A stretch of 64,000 nt of DNA from Hypsibius dujardini (Eukaryota; Tardigrada; Eutardigrada; Parachela; Hypsibiidae), in contig LRSR01010243.1 in the NCBI GenBank assembly GCA_001579985.1, forward strand, positions 1-64,000, read 5' to 3'. How positions within the stretch are numbered: position 1 is the stretch's first letter; each line of letters opens with the position of its first letter. The notes under the pieces are model-generated. The model searched no databases. It saw nothing but the letters and a program-made list of their open reading frames with translations, and was not told the origin of the DNA. The translations under genes and the position numbers were made by a program. This document shows positions 49,777 through 60,549 of the stretch, in pieces.

Positions 49777-52587
49777 CTAAACAATGGCTTCTTGTGCATC
49801 GTCGTAATATGGGCTGAAGGCCAGTCCGTTGCCCGTTAAATTTTCCTCTCTCCGATCAAAAGCTAAATGCCGCCTATCCCTTTCACCAGGTGGCCTGTTT
49901 GAACTATTAAACTGACAATTATTCTGCTCGAAATGAGGAGTAAAAGGGAAATTAGATTGCTGCTGCTGTTGGGGCATTGGAATTGTTGGTCCGTCGACGT
50001 TGACGCTCCCGCTTGCCGGCCGAAGGGTGGCGCTGTGATCGATGTTGGTCTCATGCTGAGGAGAAGCATTTCGAGGTGTTCCTTTAACGGAACGGCGAAC
50101 AGAAGTAGTTGTAATAGTGAGGCCTTGTTGTTGTTGATGGCCCTTCGGCCGGTTAAGCGTTGACTGTGACTTGTTGGTTCTTTTGTTCATCAAACGGATC
50201 CCGTACTGATAAGCGGACAGGGCAGCGCTGAGCAGGTACAAAAAAGAACCGGCCACCACTACGCAGATACTGACAATGTAGGCAGCCCAATGTCGTTGGG
50301 ATGTGATAAAGTCCATTTCGTTGAGGAAACTGTAGGCGAACGAGGAGACTGGTCTCACCAGAATATACAACTGTAAAAGGAAGGAAGAAAGGATCGACAT
50401 TGTAATTGGAGATGTAGGCAGTTTTAGTGGTGTCATTACCTGTTCCCACATCAGCGGAGTCCATATTATGCAAATTAAGGCCATCACTGTATGCAACAAG
50501 GGAAGGACTCGATCCTTTTCCTGGCCTATAACAAAAACGGGGTAAATATTGATTCCTGCTAAACGCTTTTTCGAGCTCCATATTTCAACTTGCCTGCAAT
50601 TACGCCACAGAATCCGGTGAGCGTGTAAAATATGGCGAGCCAAACTCCTTGGTCTACGACAAAAATCTAATTCAATTTAAATATGGCTAGCTGGTCACAT
50701 TTTAAGCAGAATATCTAGATATTTATAGCTCAACTTTTGCCGTGTAATATTCTATGACCGAACCCCCGAAAGGTCATAAATAAATTGACTGTCAAATTTT
50801 TAGACAGCAAATAAAGCTATTAGTCTTATTAAAGACTGAAAATGTGACTTAAAATGAGGAAGAAAATGTAGATTATTAGGATGGATGATTTTTGCCATCT
50901 CATGGGCGTTCCTTGATATGCTCACACAGTTCTTTCTTGTCTCATCGGTCGTTAGGCAAAACACACATAACGAAGGGTTAAGACCAATACATTCTATACA
51001 TGTAATAGTGCTAAAGTAAACAACGAGTCTCTAACCAAAATCACTAACTGTATGCTAAATAATTTAAACAATCTTTCCTACCGGGTGCGGGAGAACTTTT
51101 GGCACTACACTAAAATTGCTCAATATAACCCTATATGAACTGATAAAAAAAATGTTTGTTGTATTTCGAAAGAAGACCTATAGGTCTGTGAAACATTTGT
51201 TTGGTTCAACGTTGGGGCAGGAGCAGGACAGGTGCTATGCATTGGTTTGTGGCAGCACCTAAAAATTAGGCGTGGCCTTGTTAATGGTACATTTTGCCAA
51301 GTTCGCTGACCCAGATCGAAACTGCTTCGCATTTCTCGAAGCATAGCGTGAGCAACAAAAATTTAAAACACGTTTGTTGTAGTACATTGATGGGGCTATC
51401 CCATGCAAAAGAAAAAAATCAATTTGACGGCAACTTTGATTTTGAGAAAAAAGAAAATCTCGCAGGGTCAAGTTCAGCCAGTTTTTTAAATCTGCATCCC
51501 AAACTTTAGACTAAAACTGGAGACCTAAAATAAAGCAAAAAACAATAACTGAAATTATCTCAATCGCGTAACAACTGAAAAAGTTATTAGCGTGGACCCG
51601 TACTCCACTTTTGAGTCTGAAAATTTGTACATTTTTTTAAAAAAGGTCTCCCTCAATTTAGTGGTGCACGATTGATTGAATATTTCTGATTTTTTTTGTA
51701 CAGTACACTAACATAAATCTATAGTTTGCCGTTTTGGTTTTTTAGATTGGCTTTAAAGTCGAGGGAGATGTGAAATACGGTCCATGGGACAAATTATAAC
51801 AATGTTGGTCCTTGGGTTTTCCGTAGCAACTTCTGATTGAACAACCTGAATCTCAATTTTAAAAGTGATTCGGATAGCCATCAAAGTGGGCTTTCCAGTG
51901 CAGAAAATATTTATCGATAGCACACACAGAGTTGAGGCAGGGGCTGCGAAGGCCAGTGCCAAAAGCTTTCCCGCACCTGATATACTTGATAATTCATTTT
52001 CACGGATTAAAGGATAGTTGCACTTAATACCTTGTATCAATATACACGAGGTGATGAGCAGCGGCGAAATTTATTATTGGCTTGCGACAAAATATTGCAA
52101 GGTAGAAGAAAATAAGAAGATTTACATGTGAATTATTTCTACCAACGTTGCCATTACTTACATTTTTTAGCGTACTTATTTTGAAGCTTATCTATTTTGA
52201 GTTTAGGATGTGCGACAAGTTAAATAGACTGTAGAAGACATCCTATATTGGTAGCAAGCCATTTAAGACATTGTCAAATCACCAGATAATCGACAAATTC
52301 CTTTGTTTAATGACCTATTACTAACCTGATGTTTGTTTGTCAAGTTGAGTGGCGGCCTGTCGGTCCAAGATCCCTCCAGTCAAGGGAACTCTAGCCGACT
52401 GCCAGCTGGAAACGGAAAGAGATCCACTCCCCATCATACCTGATGATGTTGGAAAAGCTGACGATACGGATGCACTCGGCGCCCATAAATAGGATCCCAC
52501 CACACCCATCGACATGAAGGCCAGTCCGTAGATTATCTCCAAAATACAACAGGCAATAATCCAAAAACGAGACTTTCCTGTCTTCAT
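49777..52587 (-). CDS. Four-helix membrane protein, family not recognised
   Basis: Five exons (52587-52326, 52030-51977, 50653-50594, 50525-50440, 50370-49777) join in phase to 351 residues. Helix 1 is in FWIIACCILEIIYGLAFMSM; a Ser/Met-rich loop follows with a single Cys region (GIKCNYPLIRENELSSIS). Helix 2 is QGVWLAIFYTLTGFCGVIAG, helix 3 LLHTVMALICIIWTPLMWEQ, and helix 4 YIVSICVVVAGSFLYLLSAA. The cytosolic tail of about 150 residues is rich in Gln, Asn and Pro and contains poly-Gln runs. The VWxxxFYxLTG pattern in helix 2 recalls the CD20/MS4A layout, but the likeness is weak and I do not assign it. One intron uses a GC donor (CAG|GCAAGT at 50594-50589). The start is the first Met; a 1.3-kb intron (50654-51976) separates exons 2 and 3. 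Confidence 0.75.
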
Positions 52588-55500
52588 TTTCTCCCCCGTC
52601 AAAGAGAAAAAGAGATCGGCCTTGTTGCAGCTAGATAATTGGCGCTACATCTTTCAGTCAATGACAAACGAAATGAGGCAAATCTTCTTAGGCAGTTGAG
52701 CCGAAAATAAACTGCCAAATCAATTATGCTGGAGGAGTGGACTGCTGAGAAATGCCTTTCTCTCCTGTTGCGGCGGCATGGGTGCGTGATAAATTAGAGC
52801 AAAGTAGCTGGATGCATGTCGTCTTGGGAAGAGGGAAGGAGAAGCATGTGCGCGTGCGTTGACGACCGCGCCGTTAAGCTCGCGCCAACTCAAGCCCGAT
52901 AAGCAAGACAATTTGAGATAGTTACAACCGGAGAAGGAAGGCCTTTCTTTAGAGCAAGGACGGAGAGCTTCCGTTTTGGTGGCTTTATATGCGGTGTGTG
53001 TGTGTGTATACACAAGCACAATCACCCATTGATTGTCGATCCGTCCGGACCTCTACTCTACTAAAGCTAAAGCCGAGTACTCGTTGAGGGACTTTGTCTA
53101 AAACTTGCACTGCCTGTGAAGCATCTTTAAGGGAAATCCTCGCACTGATGACTGAGAAGCGAGGAACCCGATAAGCCTCTAAGCCAAGGCAACTAAGAGT
53201 CCTAGTTCCTTCTCCTTTTTATCGACCGCATATAGTTAGAGTTAGTTAGTTATGCCAGCCTTAGAGGCTAACTGGGTCAATCAATGTTGCAACTGCAAGA
53301 GTGGGAGAGACAAGAAAAACATCCAATAAAAAGAGTACACTACATCCTTCTCGATTAATTGCTTAACGAGATTTTTCCGATAACGGCCCATCATCTCTCT
53401 CATCCTGGAGAAGCTGGTGCGTGAGTTCCTTTTTTGGATGGCCGCTTTTGTCGGCGAAGAGTGTACTAGTAGTTGTATACTCGCCTTGGGACTCGTGCCG
53501 TATCGTGCGTGTCGTGTCATATCGACGAAATATTTGAACTTGTACTTGAGACGGATATCCGCCACTACATACAATAGGACAACTCTTCTTAAACAGCTGC
53601 AAATTATTAAAAGGAACACTTTTGATACTGGGAAGATTTGGTGATGAGACCGCGAAATGGAACCACCTGCCTGCCTCTAGCATAAATAATGCGGATTAGT
53701 CACGCAGTGCCTATATCAGGACATATCCAATCCATACCAATTGTGCTGTCTGCTGTCTGGCCTCGACCGCGGTCACATAACCCTATGCGAGACCTATCAT
53801 ACCAATAAAACAGGCAGAAAGACAGAGATTCAATGACATGGTCAGCGAACCTGAAGCAGATATATTATATACAGTTGCGCTCTTTTCTATCAGCGGCGGT
53901 TTCACCATTGGCCACATCGGGTCGTTGCCCCTGTCGGCCAAATAAATTACTTTTTCCCCTCCCCACTCTAGGTCGATGTTGATCCAGCAGTGTTTTCTAG
54001 TGCCTATATTTCAGTATCGGCACCACCGGCAATAATGGCTTTCTCATTCCTCTACTTTCTTCCGGCCGGTGTGATAGGCAGAAGGATCAAGGGGGAATTC
54101 TCCGGGTAGATGACGGTGACAGCCTCAAGTCCGTCGGGCAAGGTCGTCTGCAAGGGTGATGATCCACAAACAGTTCTCGACTAATCCGGAGATCCTCGGG
54201 AAGACAAGGATGGCGACCTGGCTAGGTCCCCGCCACACTTACGATAAGGTTGAATTAACTTGATTGAGCCGCGAAACGAGAGAGAGAGAGAGAGAGGAAT
54301 GTACCGTTTTACTGATAACAACGATGAAACTAATTCAACCCACTGTTTGCAGTTTTGGCTTTCGCGCCAGCGCAACACAGAATGACAAAGCGAAAACTGT
54401 ATCTGAGGGCAGCTTATCACACCGGGTCGTGCAGAGATGCTGCATGGTGTGTATTTCAGCGGCTTCTGACGGATATTTCTACGACTGGAAAGGAACAAAC
54501 TATCCGCCTGATCTTGGCAAGGGTTTTCAGTGCAGACCATTCAATGGGGATGGGCGTGATCCTTCTTTCCATCCTTCTTGTCATGCCACAGTTGGACTTA
54601 TGCCCAAGGATAGAAAGTGGAAGATACCTCTTGACCGTTTTTGTTTGGGTCTGATGGGTCCGATGTTGATGCTGTGTTGGATTAAAATTGATTATGGGGT
54701 CAAGCCAGACCGCGCAGCTAGTATGCAAGGTGTGCGGAAGGTGCAATTTTGTCTACGTCTGTTGTGAAGATGATGTGAGATGATGGTGCTGAAATCACCT
54801 TCTTCTACATTTTAGCTGACGAGCGTACCTCTCCATATTCTGACTCATGATAAATGACTCTTCCGATCAATTATTAAGGTGCCTTTTGGTTTCTGCGTAG
54901 ACTTTACGGGAATTGAGTAGGAAGAGTTTTGTAGGAAAAGAGTAAAAATACATTCCTTCCAAGGCCTTCTGTATGACTTTACCTTAGTATTGAAGGTAAG
55001 ATGGAAGGGTTAAGAAAAGCGCAACTGTCAACCGGTCATTAAGGGAGGAGAAGCATCACTGCTACAACTGCCAATGCTTGGTTTGCTCCTTCAGTTGCAA
55101 AGGTCACCTTTGCAGTAAGAGGTTCTGGTGTCGTCAGTGCCAGTGCCGACTTGATTGCACCATCTCAAAGCAGTAGCTGTGATTACATCAATCAATGTCT
55201 TTGAATTAAGTGAGGACAAGTTATGATTGTGATAATTGTTTTCTTTTACCACAAGATGGCTTTAGCTACTCCAAAGGATCTGCTGTTGACTGCATTTCTC
55301 ATCTTCTCGCAAGATTATCATTCCAAACTGCTTCCTAATAAAGAGGAAAGAATGCTTCAATGTTAATGGTTGACTTAGCCAATGCTGCGAGAAGGATGTT
55401 GAAGAAAGCAATCTTGACTACACAAGTGGAGTGCAATATACAGTACAGTAAGTATTCATCAAGAGGTTATATGGAGGATCGGCCTCTCTTGCAATTGCAA

Positions 55501-55998
55501 TACTGCAACTTTCAATGAAAAGCTTCCACCGTAAGGTGGAACATTCTTTCTCTCTTATCTACCGATGCAATACTTTATTAACACAATAAGGACAGAAAAA
55601 GAGTGAGCACTATACCTCATCCCTCAGCCGATGACATTGTGAAGGACTCGATATTATCCATTGACCAGACAATTAATATCTTACCTCCACAGATACATTT
55701 AACTTGATGAGTGAGAGTATACGTGGATTCAAGTGTTGTAACAGTTAACAGCCAATAATGCATTGGCGGAAAACACTACAGTAGCAAACCAAAAGACTCA
55801 TTGAGCAATTAAATATTCTGCCCATAAATCCCCCCCCAGAATGACCGATCTCCATTCGTCATTTAAAAGCATTTCTACAAGCCATTCCATACAATGAGAT
55901 ATAAGAGAAGAAAACAAATATCTCTACATTTCGTATAATTAATTGTGCCAAAAAGTCGTCTCAAAATAAATATATTTATATTCTGCCTGAAATGTCAT
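52588..55998. other. Intergenic 3.4 kb with Cys-rich short frames
   Basis: No recognised gene. Two Cys-rich plus-strand frames stand out: 54694-54777 (MGSSQTAQLVCKVCGRCN...) and about 54998-55171 (HHCYNCQCLVC ... WCRQCQCRLDC, then a stop). The longest frame, 54264-54767, overlaps the first and has no domain. These could be exons of a small zinc-binding protein, but I found no splice pair that joins them in phase. A (GA)n run lies at 54279-54296 and CA/GT repeats near 52990. Confidence 0.3.
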
Positions 55999-58900
55999 TT
56001 AACAGTCAAAAAGACTTGTGAAGAGCTGAGGAAAACCAGACTTGATCTGAAAAAGAAGTTGAATTAGGATTTAGCCATATAGCAAAACGTAAATAATGTG
56101 AGGAAGAGAAGTTACCTTTCCGGCTGCAGAGATACGCCACATATTTTGTCCACTGACAAAAGTCATTTCACTTCCCTTCCAGTCAGTATAAGCTGCATTG
56201 ATGACTGTCAACCCGGCTGGTAGGCCCAAAGTAGTAGTGGCTGTAGGTCCACGCGCTGGCGGAAACCTTTTGTGGTTGTACGAGAACACCTTCTCCCCTA
56301 TAAAATTAGTTAACAAATCAAATGGACCATATACTGATTGTAAAAAGGATGCCATTTACCTCTTAAGAAATTCATATCGCCATTGGATTGTGGGGCTTGA
56401 TAGACGGAATCGAATTGAGCAACGCCTGGGAAGCCATTGGGGACCTTCTTCGGGGAGTCGGCTGCCATTTGATAGTTATTGTCAAACTTCCAGTAGGTGT
56501 CCCTCTGTTTGTAATTTAATTATAATAAGCAGCATTTGTGATGTACATTTTCATTGAAAATGAAGTAAACTCTCATACCGAAAATAGAAATGTTGTACCA
56601 TCCTGCCTGGTGGTGGCCCCCGTAATCTGTTGGATCGTTGAATGGACTCCGGGCCACTTGTCCGAAATATTTCCCATCCACACAGGTTTCTGTTTCCCAT
56701 TTTGACCTTCCCGAAGACCGAAAACAAGTCCACCTGAAAACATGAAGTAAGGTATAACGGCGTTTATAACTCATCCAAATCACCATCAAAATTTTGATTC
56801 CCAAAATCATTCAAGTCTCAACTTAGGTAGGAACATCCATTTATTACGTCATTCATTTTTATTAGGCGACCCTCCCCCTAACGTCAGAGTTCGTCAGAAT
56901 TGTTTTACACCCCCTAGATCTTCAATTTCTGACGTCAGAAACCAAAGACCCCTTCCACTACAGAAAAAACGTGAAATGAATCTTTATCACTCCGAATTGG
57001 GCTTGTCCTCCATCAGGTCGCTACGCAGCTAGTCCGTCAAATCTGAAATTATAGGGATATACTCGGGGGACTCTGGTACGTGAACAGCGACCTCGTTATC
57101 ATCGCTCACGTCTTTGTAGTCTTCCTCCTGGTCATCCGGCGCACAGTGGGGACATTACAGGCGACCTGCGTGGTAAAGTATGCGCCGGACGTCTTGCAGA
57201 CCATGCGATTCAACTTCCTACCCTTTCGCAAGGAGGGGCAGTAGTAATCAAACGGCAGTGCCGCATACTTTGAGCTAGGATCAAATGGTTTCAGCAGCAT
57301 CTGAGTATCCAGTCCGTAAAATGTTCCCAGGCCTGTAGCGGGATCAGCAGTAACTGGTCCTTTTGGGCCGCTGACACAACGAATTGGAGGGGGTAGAAAC
57401 CGACCAGGAAACACCTTGGGAAACGAAGATCGCCAACGACCGCGGCAGCACCGGCGGTCATTACAGCGCACAATCTGGGTGAAGTAGAGAGAGGAACGCA
57501 CATGCTTTGCCCTGAACTCTTCGTCCATTTCATTGTAGGCCGGGTTCCTCCGATGAGATGTAATTCCAAATTAAATTATAAATTATAAAACTAATTAATT
57601 AATTAAATTAAATTCCAAAATTAATAATTTTTTTAAGTGTACTAGGTTCCCCAAAGCTGATGTCAGGACGCCGGCTTACCCCCCATCCCGTCCAGTCAGA
57701 GTTCGTCAGGTATTTTTCGACCCCCACCCTCTAACCAATACTGACGTAATAAATGGATGGTCCCTTAGGAGCCGATTTAAAGTCAGTTGAGAGTCAGTTT
57801 ACTTGACTTACCAACAAAAACATGCATGATACCATCCTGCGTGACAGTGATGGCATCAGGGATGAGATTTGTCATAGGGCCACCACATAAAGCATTCCTG
57901 GCGTCTAACGCAGCTTGGCCTTCAGTGAGTTGAGTTAACTGTCTAAGGGCCGGTTGGCTTGTAGCGGTGATCCAAACTGGTCCCGGTTGCCCTGCTGCTG
58001 ATGCTGAAGCTGCTCCTTGTTGGTGAGAAGTGCTAGACCAGGAGGTTTGCTGTGCTTGAGGCTGCACCACCACCGCTTGCAGTCCGTCCGTGGAGGACGA
58101 ACCAGAAAAGGCATAACCCGGCATCCCGATGACGGGTGTTCCTGCTGGTTGTTGTGAAATGGAATACGCAGCTGGAGCTGGCGGATTTTGATAACCGACA
58201 CCGTAATTGTTGGCAGAAACAGCACCGCTAAAGTAGCCGGAATTACTGGCTGGTGGTTGCACTGCAGCTATCGCTTTCATTGTAGTAGTAGGAATAACGA
58301 GTGGAATAGAGGGCGTTGTCGCAGGAGGAAGTGGGTTGTACGGTGGATTGGTATAGTAAGGTATAACACCTGCAGCCCCTGGGAATGGGTTCAACGGACG
58401 TATCCTTGTCGTACTTTCTATTTGCCGCGGTGGGACGGTGATGGTGTAGTTGTCGGGAGGAGGTCTCAATCCACCGTACGAGCCCACTCCGTAGGGACCG
58501 AGGAAGGGATAGTTTATGGTTGTTCCTGTGGCTGAAGTTGAAGGGTTGGAAGTAGGTACAGGTGCAGTCACGTAAAAGGGAATAGTGAAGACGGGCGGAG
58601 CAATGGACGGAAGTTGAATGGGAGGTACAGTAATGGATTGAGCAAGGGTTGACTGAATCGGTGGTATGGTTATGGGTGGGAGAAAAGTGACATTCAAAGG
58701 AGCAGGAACCGTGACAGATGTCGTCATTACTGGAGGGACAGTTGGAGGAGCGAAGGTGCTACTAGTTGGGATTGCGCCTTGACCAGTGATGAGATTTTGA
58801 ATCAAGGGTAGAAGACGTTCGATGAGGTTGAGCGGTAAGGAGAAGCAGACGACTTGACTCCCATTGCCGGGGGAAAGATTGATGGAGCCTGCACCGACGG

Positions 58901-60549
58901 TTGGTAAAGTGGAGGAGGGCAAAGGGGATGCTGCAACTACGGTTGAGATGGGGGAAGAGGTGGTGGATGTGACGGGAAAGACGATAGCTGTTGTGGAATT
59001 GGGAGTAGGGCTTGTTAAGCTGGTCAATGGGGTAGTGGAAACCCTCAAAGAGTTTGTGGAATTTGGAGCAAGACTTGCGATCGTCGTAGTTGAATTTGTT
59101 GTAGTTACAGCTGCCGTAAATGTGCTGTAAAAAATAAGTGATTAAGAATTGTCTTCCGTTGTTGAATCTGTTTTACCTCATAGCAATGGGTGGTAGGGTA
59201 GTTGGTACTGGCATCGTGGATGCTGCTGGGGGAGTACTACTCGTCCGCCCAAGATCGATGTTAATATTAATGACCAAAGACTGCTGGGTCGTGGTAGAAA
59301 CCGATTGGGTTGACGCCACGGTTGTAGCACCACTTAGTGGAGGACTTGTTACCGGCCCCGGACTGGGTGCAATGGAAACCCCGTTCGGCGCAACGGTAGC
59401 GTTGTTCACAAGTGACAACGCTGTCGGTGGGATTGCCGATGGAATCGATGTAATGGGATTAGGTGCAACGGTTGCATTGGTAACCGATGGCAGTGACGTC
59501 ACAGGGACAAGAGTTACCCCTGCCTGTGTAACTGGGTTAAGGGGATTAGTGGCATTATTTCCACCTAAAAAGAACACTGACGGAAGGGTCGGTTGACCGA
59601 GTGGAGTTACCGGCAGAGCTGTTCCATTAGAGAGAGGTGTTAAACTAGTCGGCGGGGGCGGGGTCGCAATCCCAGTCGAATTTACCCCTAACGCTGCCGT
59701 GGAATTCGGATTTGCCGGATTAACAGATGGGCTCGTGGTGTTGGCGTTGGTGGTGATATTAGATAAAACGATGGTCCCGTTGATGGTGGAATTACCAATG
59801 ACTTGCGTGACGGTCGTCCCGTTACCGGCTGTAACGATGGAATTTGAGGTTGAGTTGTTGGGTGATGTTTGATTGATGTTGACAGGACTGTCGTTGGCGG
59901 TTTGATTGGTTGGAGGGTAAAAGCCGGTCCCATTAACGCTGGTGGCATTGAAATTAGGGCGGATCGTCGTATTTGTCCCAGTTGAATTGGCAAAGGCGTT
60001 AAGGGTGTTGTTGAGAATGGAAGTCTGATTGGCCGAAATTGTAGCATTATTGGTCGTTAAATTTAGATTTGCTGTAGTTCCATTGAGTGAAACGGTGATG
60101 GAGGAGTTTCCCGTGGAAGAAGTTCCGTTGATGGTGTTGGTTGTGGTTTGATTAGATGAAGTTGAATTGACCGAAATGGTAACGAGTGAAGAGTTTCCAC
60201 TGGCAGAGGTTCCGTTGGAAAGAGCGGTTGAATTTGCGAAGATGCTGGTGATATTAGTTGAGGTTCCGTTAAGTGAGATGACTGATGAGGAGTTTCCACT
60301 AGGATTGGTGGAGTTGATGGTGAGATTGGCTGAAGTGACATTGACAATTGGTCGAGTTGTGTTGATGGTTGTATTAACTGACAATTGACGGGTCATCGTA
60401 TCATCCCCGTTTATTAAGCCATCTTCCTCGTCTGCATACTCACATGAAACCGAGGTCCAAATTAAAATCCAGCAAAGTAAAGTATACAACCCGCGACGAC
60501 CGCAAAGCAATTGTCTCAAATCAAAAATGACCAATTTAAGAGAAGACAT
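55999..60549 (-). CDS. Secreted N-glycan-rich protein with C-terminal hemopexin propeller
   Basis: Six exons (60549-59177, 59124-57812, 56733-56579, 56504-56360, 56297-56116, 56046-55999) join in phase to 1071 residues. The N-terminus is a signal peptide (LYTLLCWILIWTSVSC). Residues about 45-450 are Asn/Ser/Thr-rich with roughly 40 NxS/T sequons by eye, then come Thr/Pro-rich and Gly/Pro/Tyr/Gln-rich segments to about 840. From about residue 875 a hemopexin-like four-blade propeller follows: opening Cys in LCGGPM, then IPDAITVTQDGIMHVFVG, DKWPGVHSTIQQITGATTRQ, DGTTFLFS, RDTYWKFDNNYQMAADSPKK, FPGVAQFDSVYQAPQSNGDM, MTFVSGQNMWRISAAGK, and the closing Cys three bases before the stop (LFTSLFDC). 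The Cys pair would close the ring as in vertebrate hemopexin domains. No protease domain is present, so this is not a metalloprotease. A matrix, mucus or adhesion role is an inference. Confidence 0.9.
56826..57764. mobile_element. DNA transposon with TIRs and TTA target duplication
   Basis: A 939-bp element in the intron between the second and third exons of the hemopexin gene. The left end GGTAGGAACATCCATTTATT and the complement of the right end (GGGACCATCCATTTATTACG) match over a shared CATCCATTTATTACGTCA. TTA flanks both sides (56823-56825, 57765-57767), as expected for a PIF/Harbinger-type 3-bp duplication, although the superfamily is not proven. Subterminal AGAGTTCGTCAG copies also occur on both sides. 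It carries one damaged minus-strand frame and no transposase. Confidence 0.82.
57106..57528 (-). pseudogene. Cys-rich transposon-borne ORF fragment
   Basis: A 140-residue frame inside the TIR element. It contains FTQIVRCNDRRCCRGRWRSS, FPGRFLPPPIRC, LPFDYYCPSLRKGRKL and VCKTSGAYF. A very similar order (RACC, NRFLPPP, FDAYCPS, then a Cys/His finger) is familiar from uncharacterised proteins of marine invertebrates that travel with transposons; I recall the pattern, not a named family. The final zinc finger looks spoiled, because the second Cys after VC is missing and no His pair follows. It is therefore probably a decayed passenger. It is on the same strand as the host gene but in an intron. 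Confidence 0.6.

Noticed and set aside
49777-52587. Assignment of the four-helix gene to the CD20/MS4A family
   Set aside because: Only the helix count and a short helix-2 pattern fit; no family-specific signature is seen.
58864-59596. Val/Gly-rich plus-strand frames
   Set aside because: They are antisense to the Thr/Asn-rich part of the hemopexin gene; Asn/Thr/Val codons read backwards stay open.
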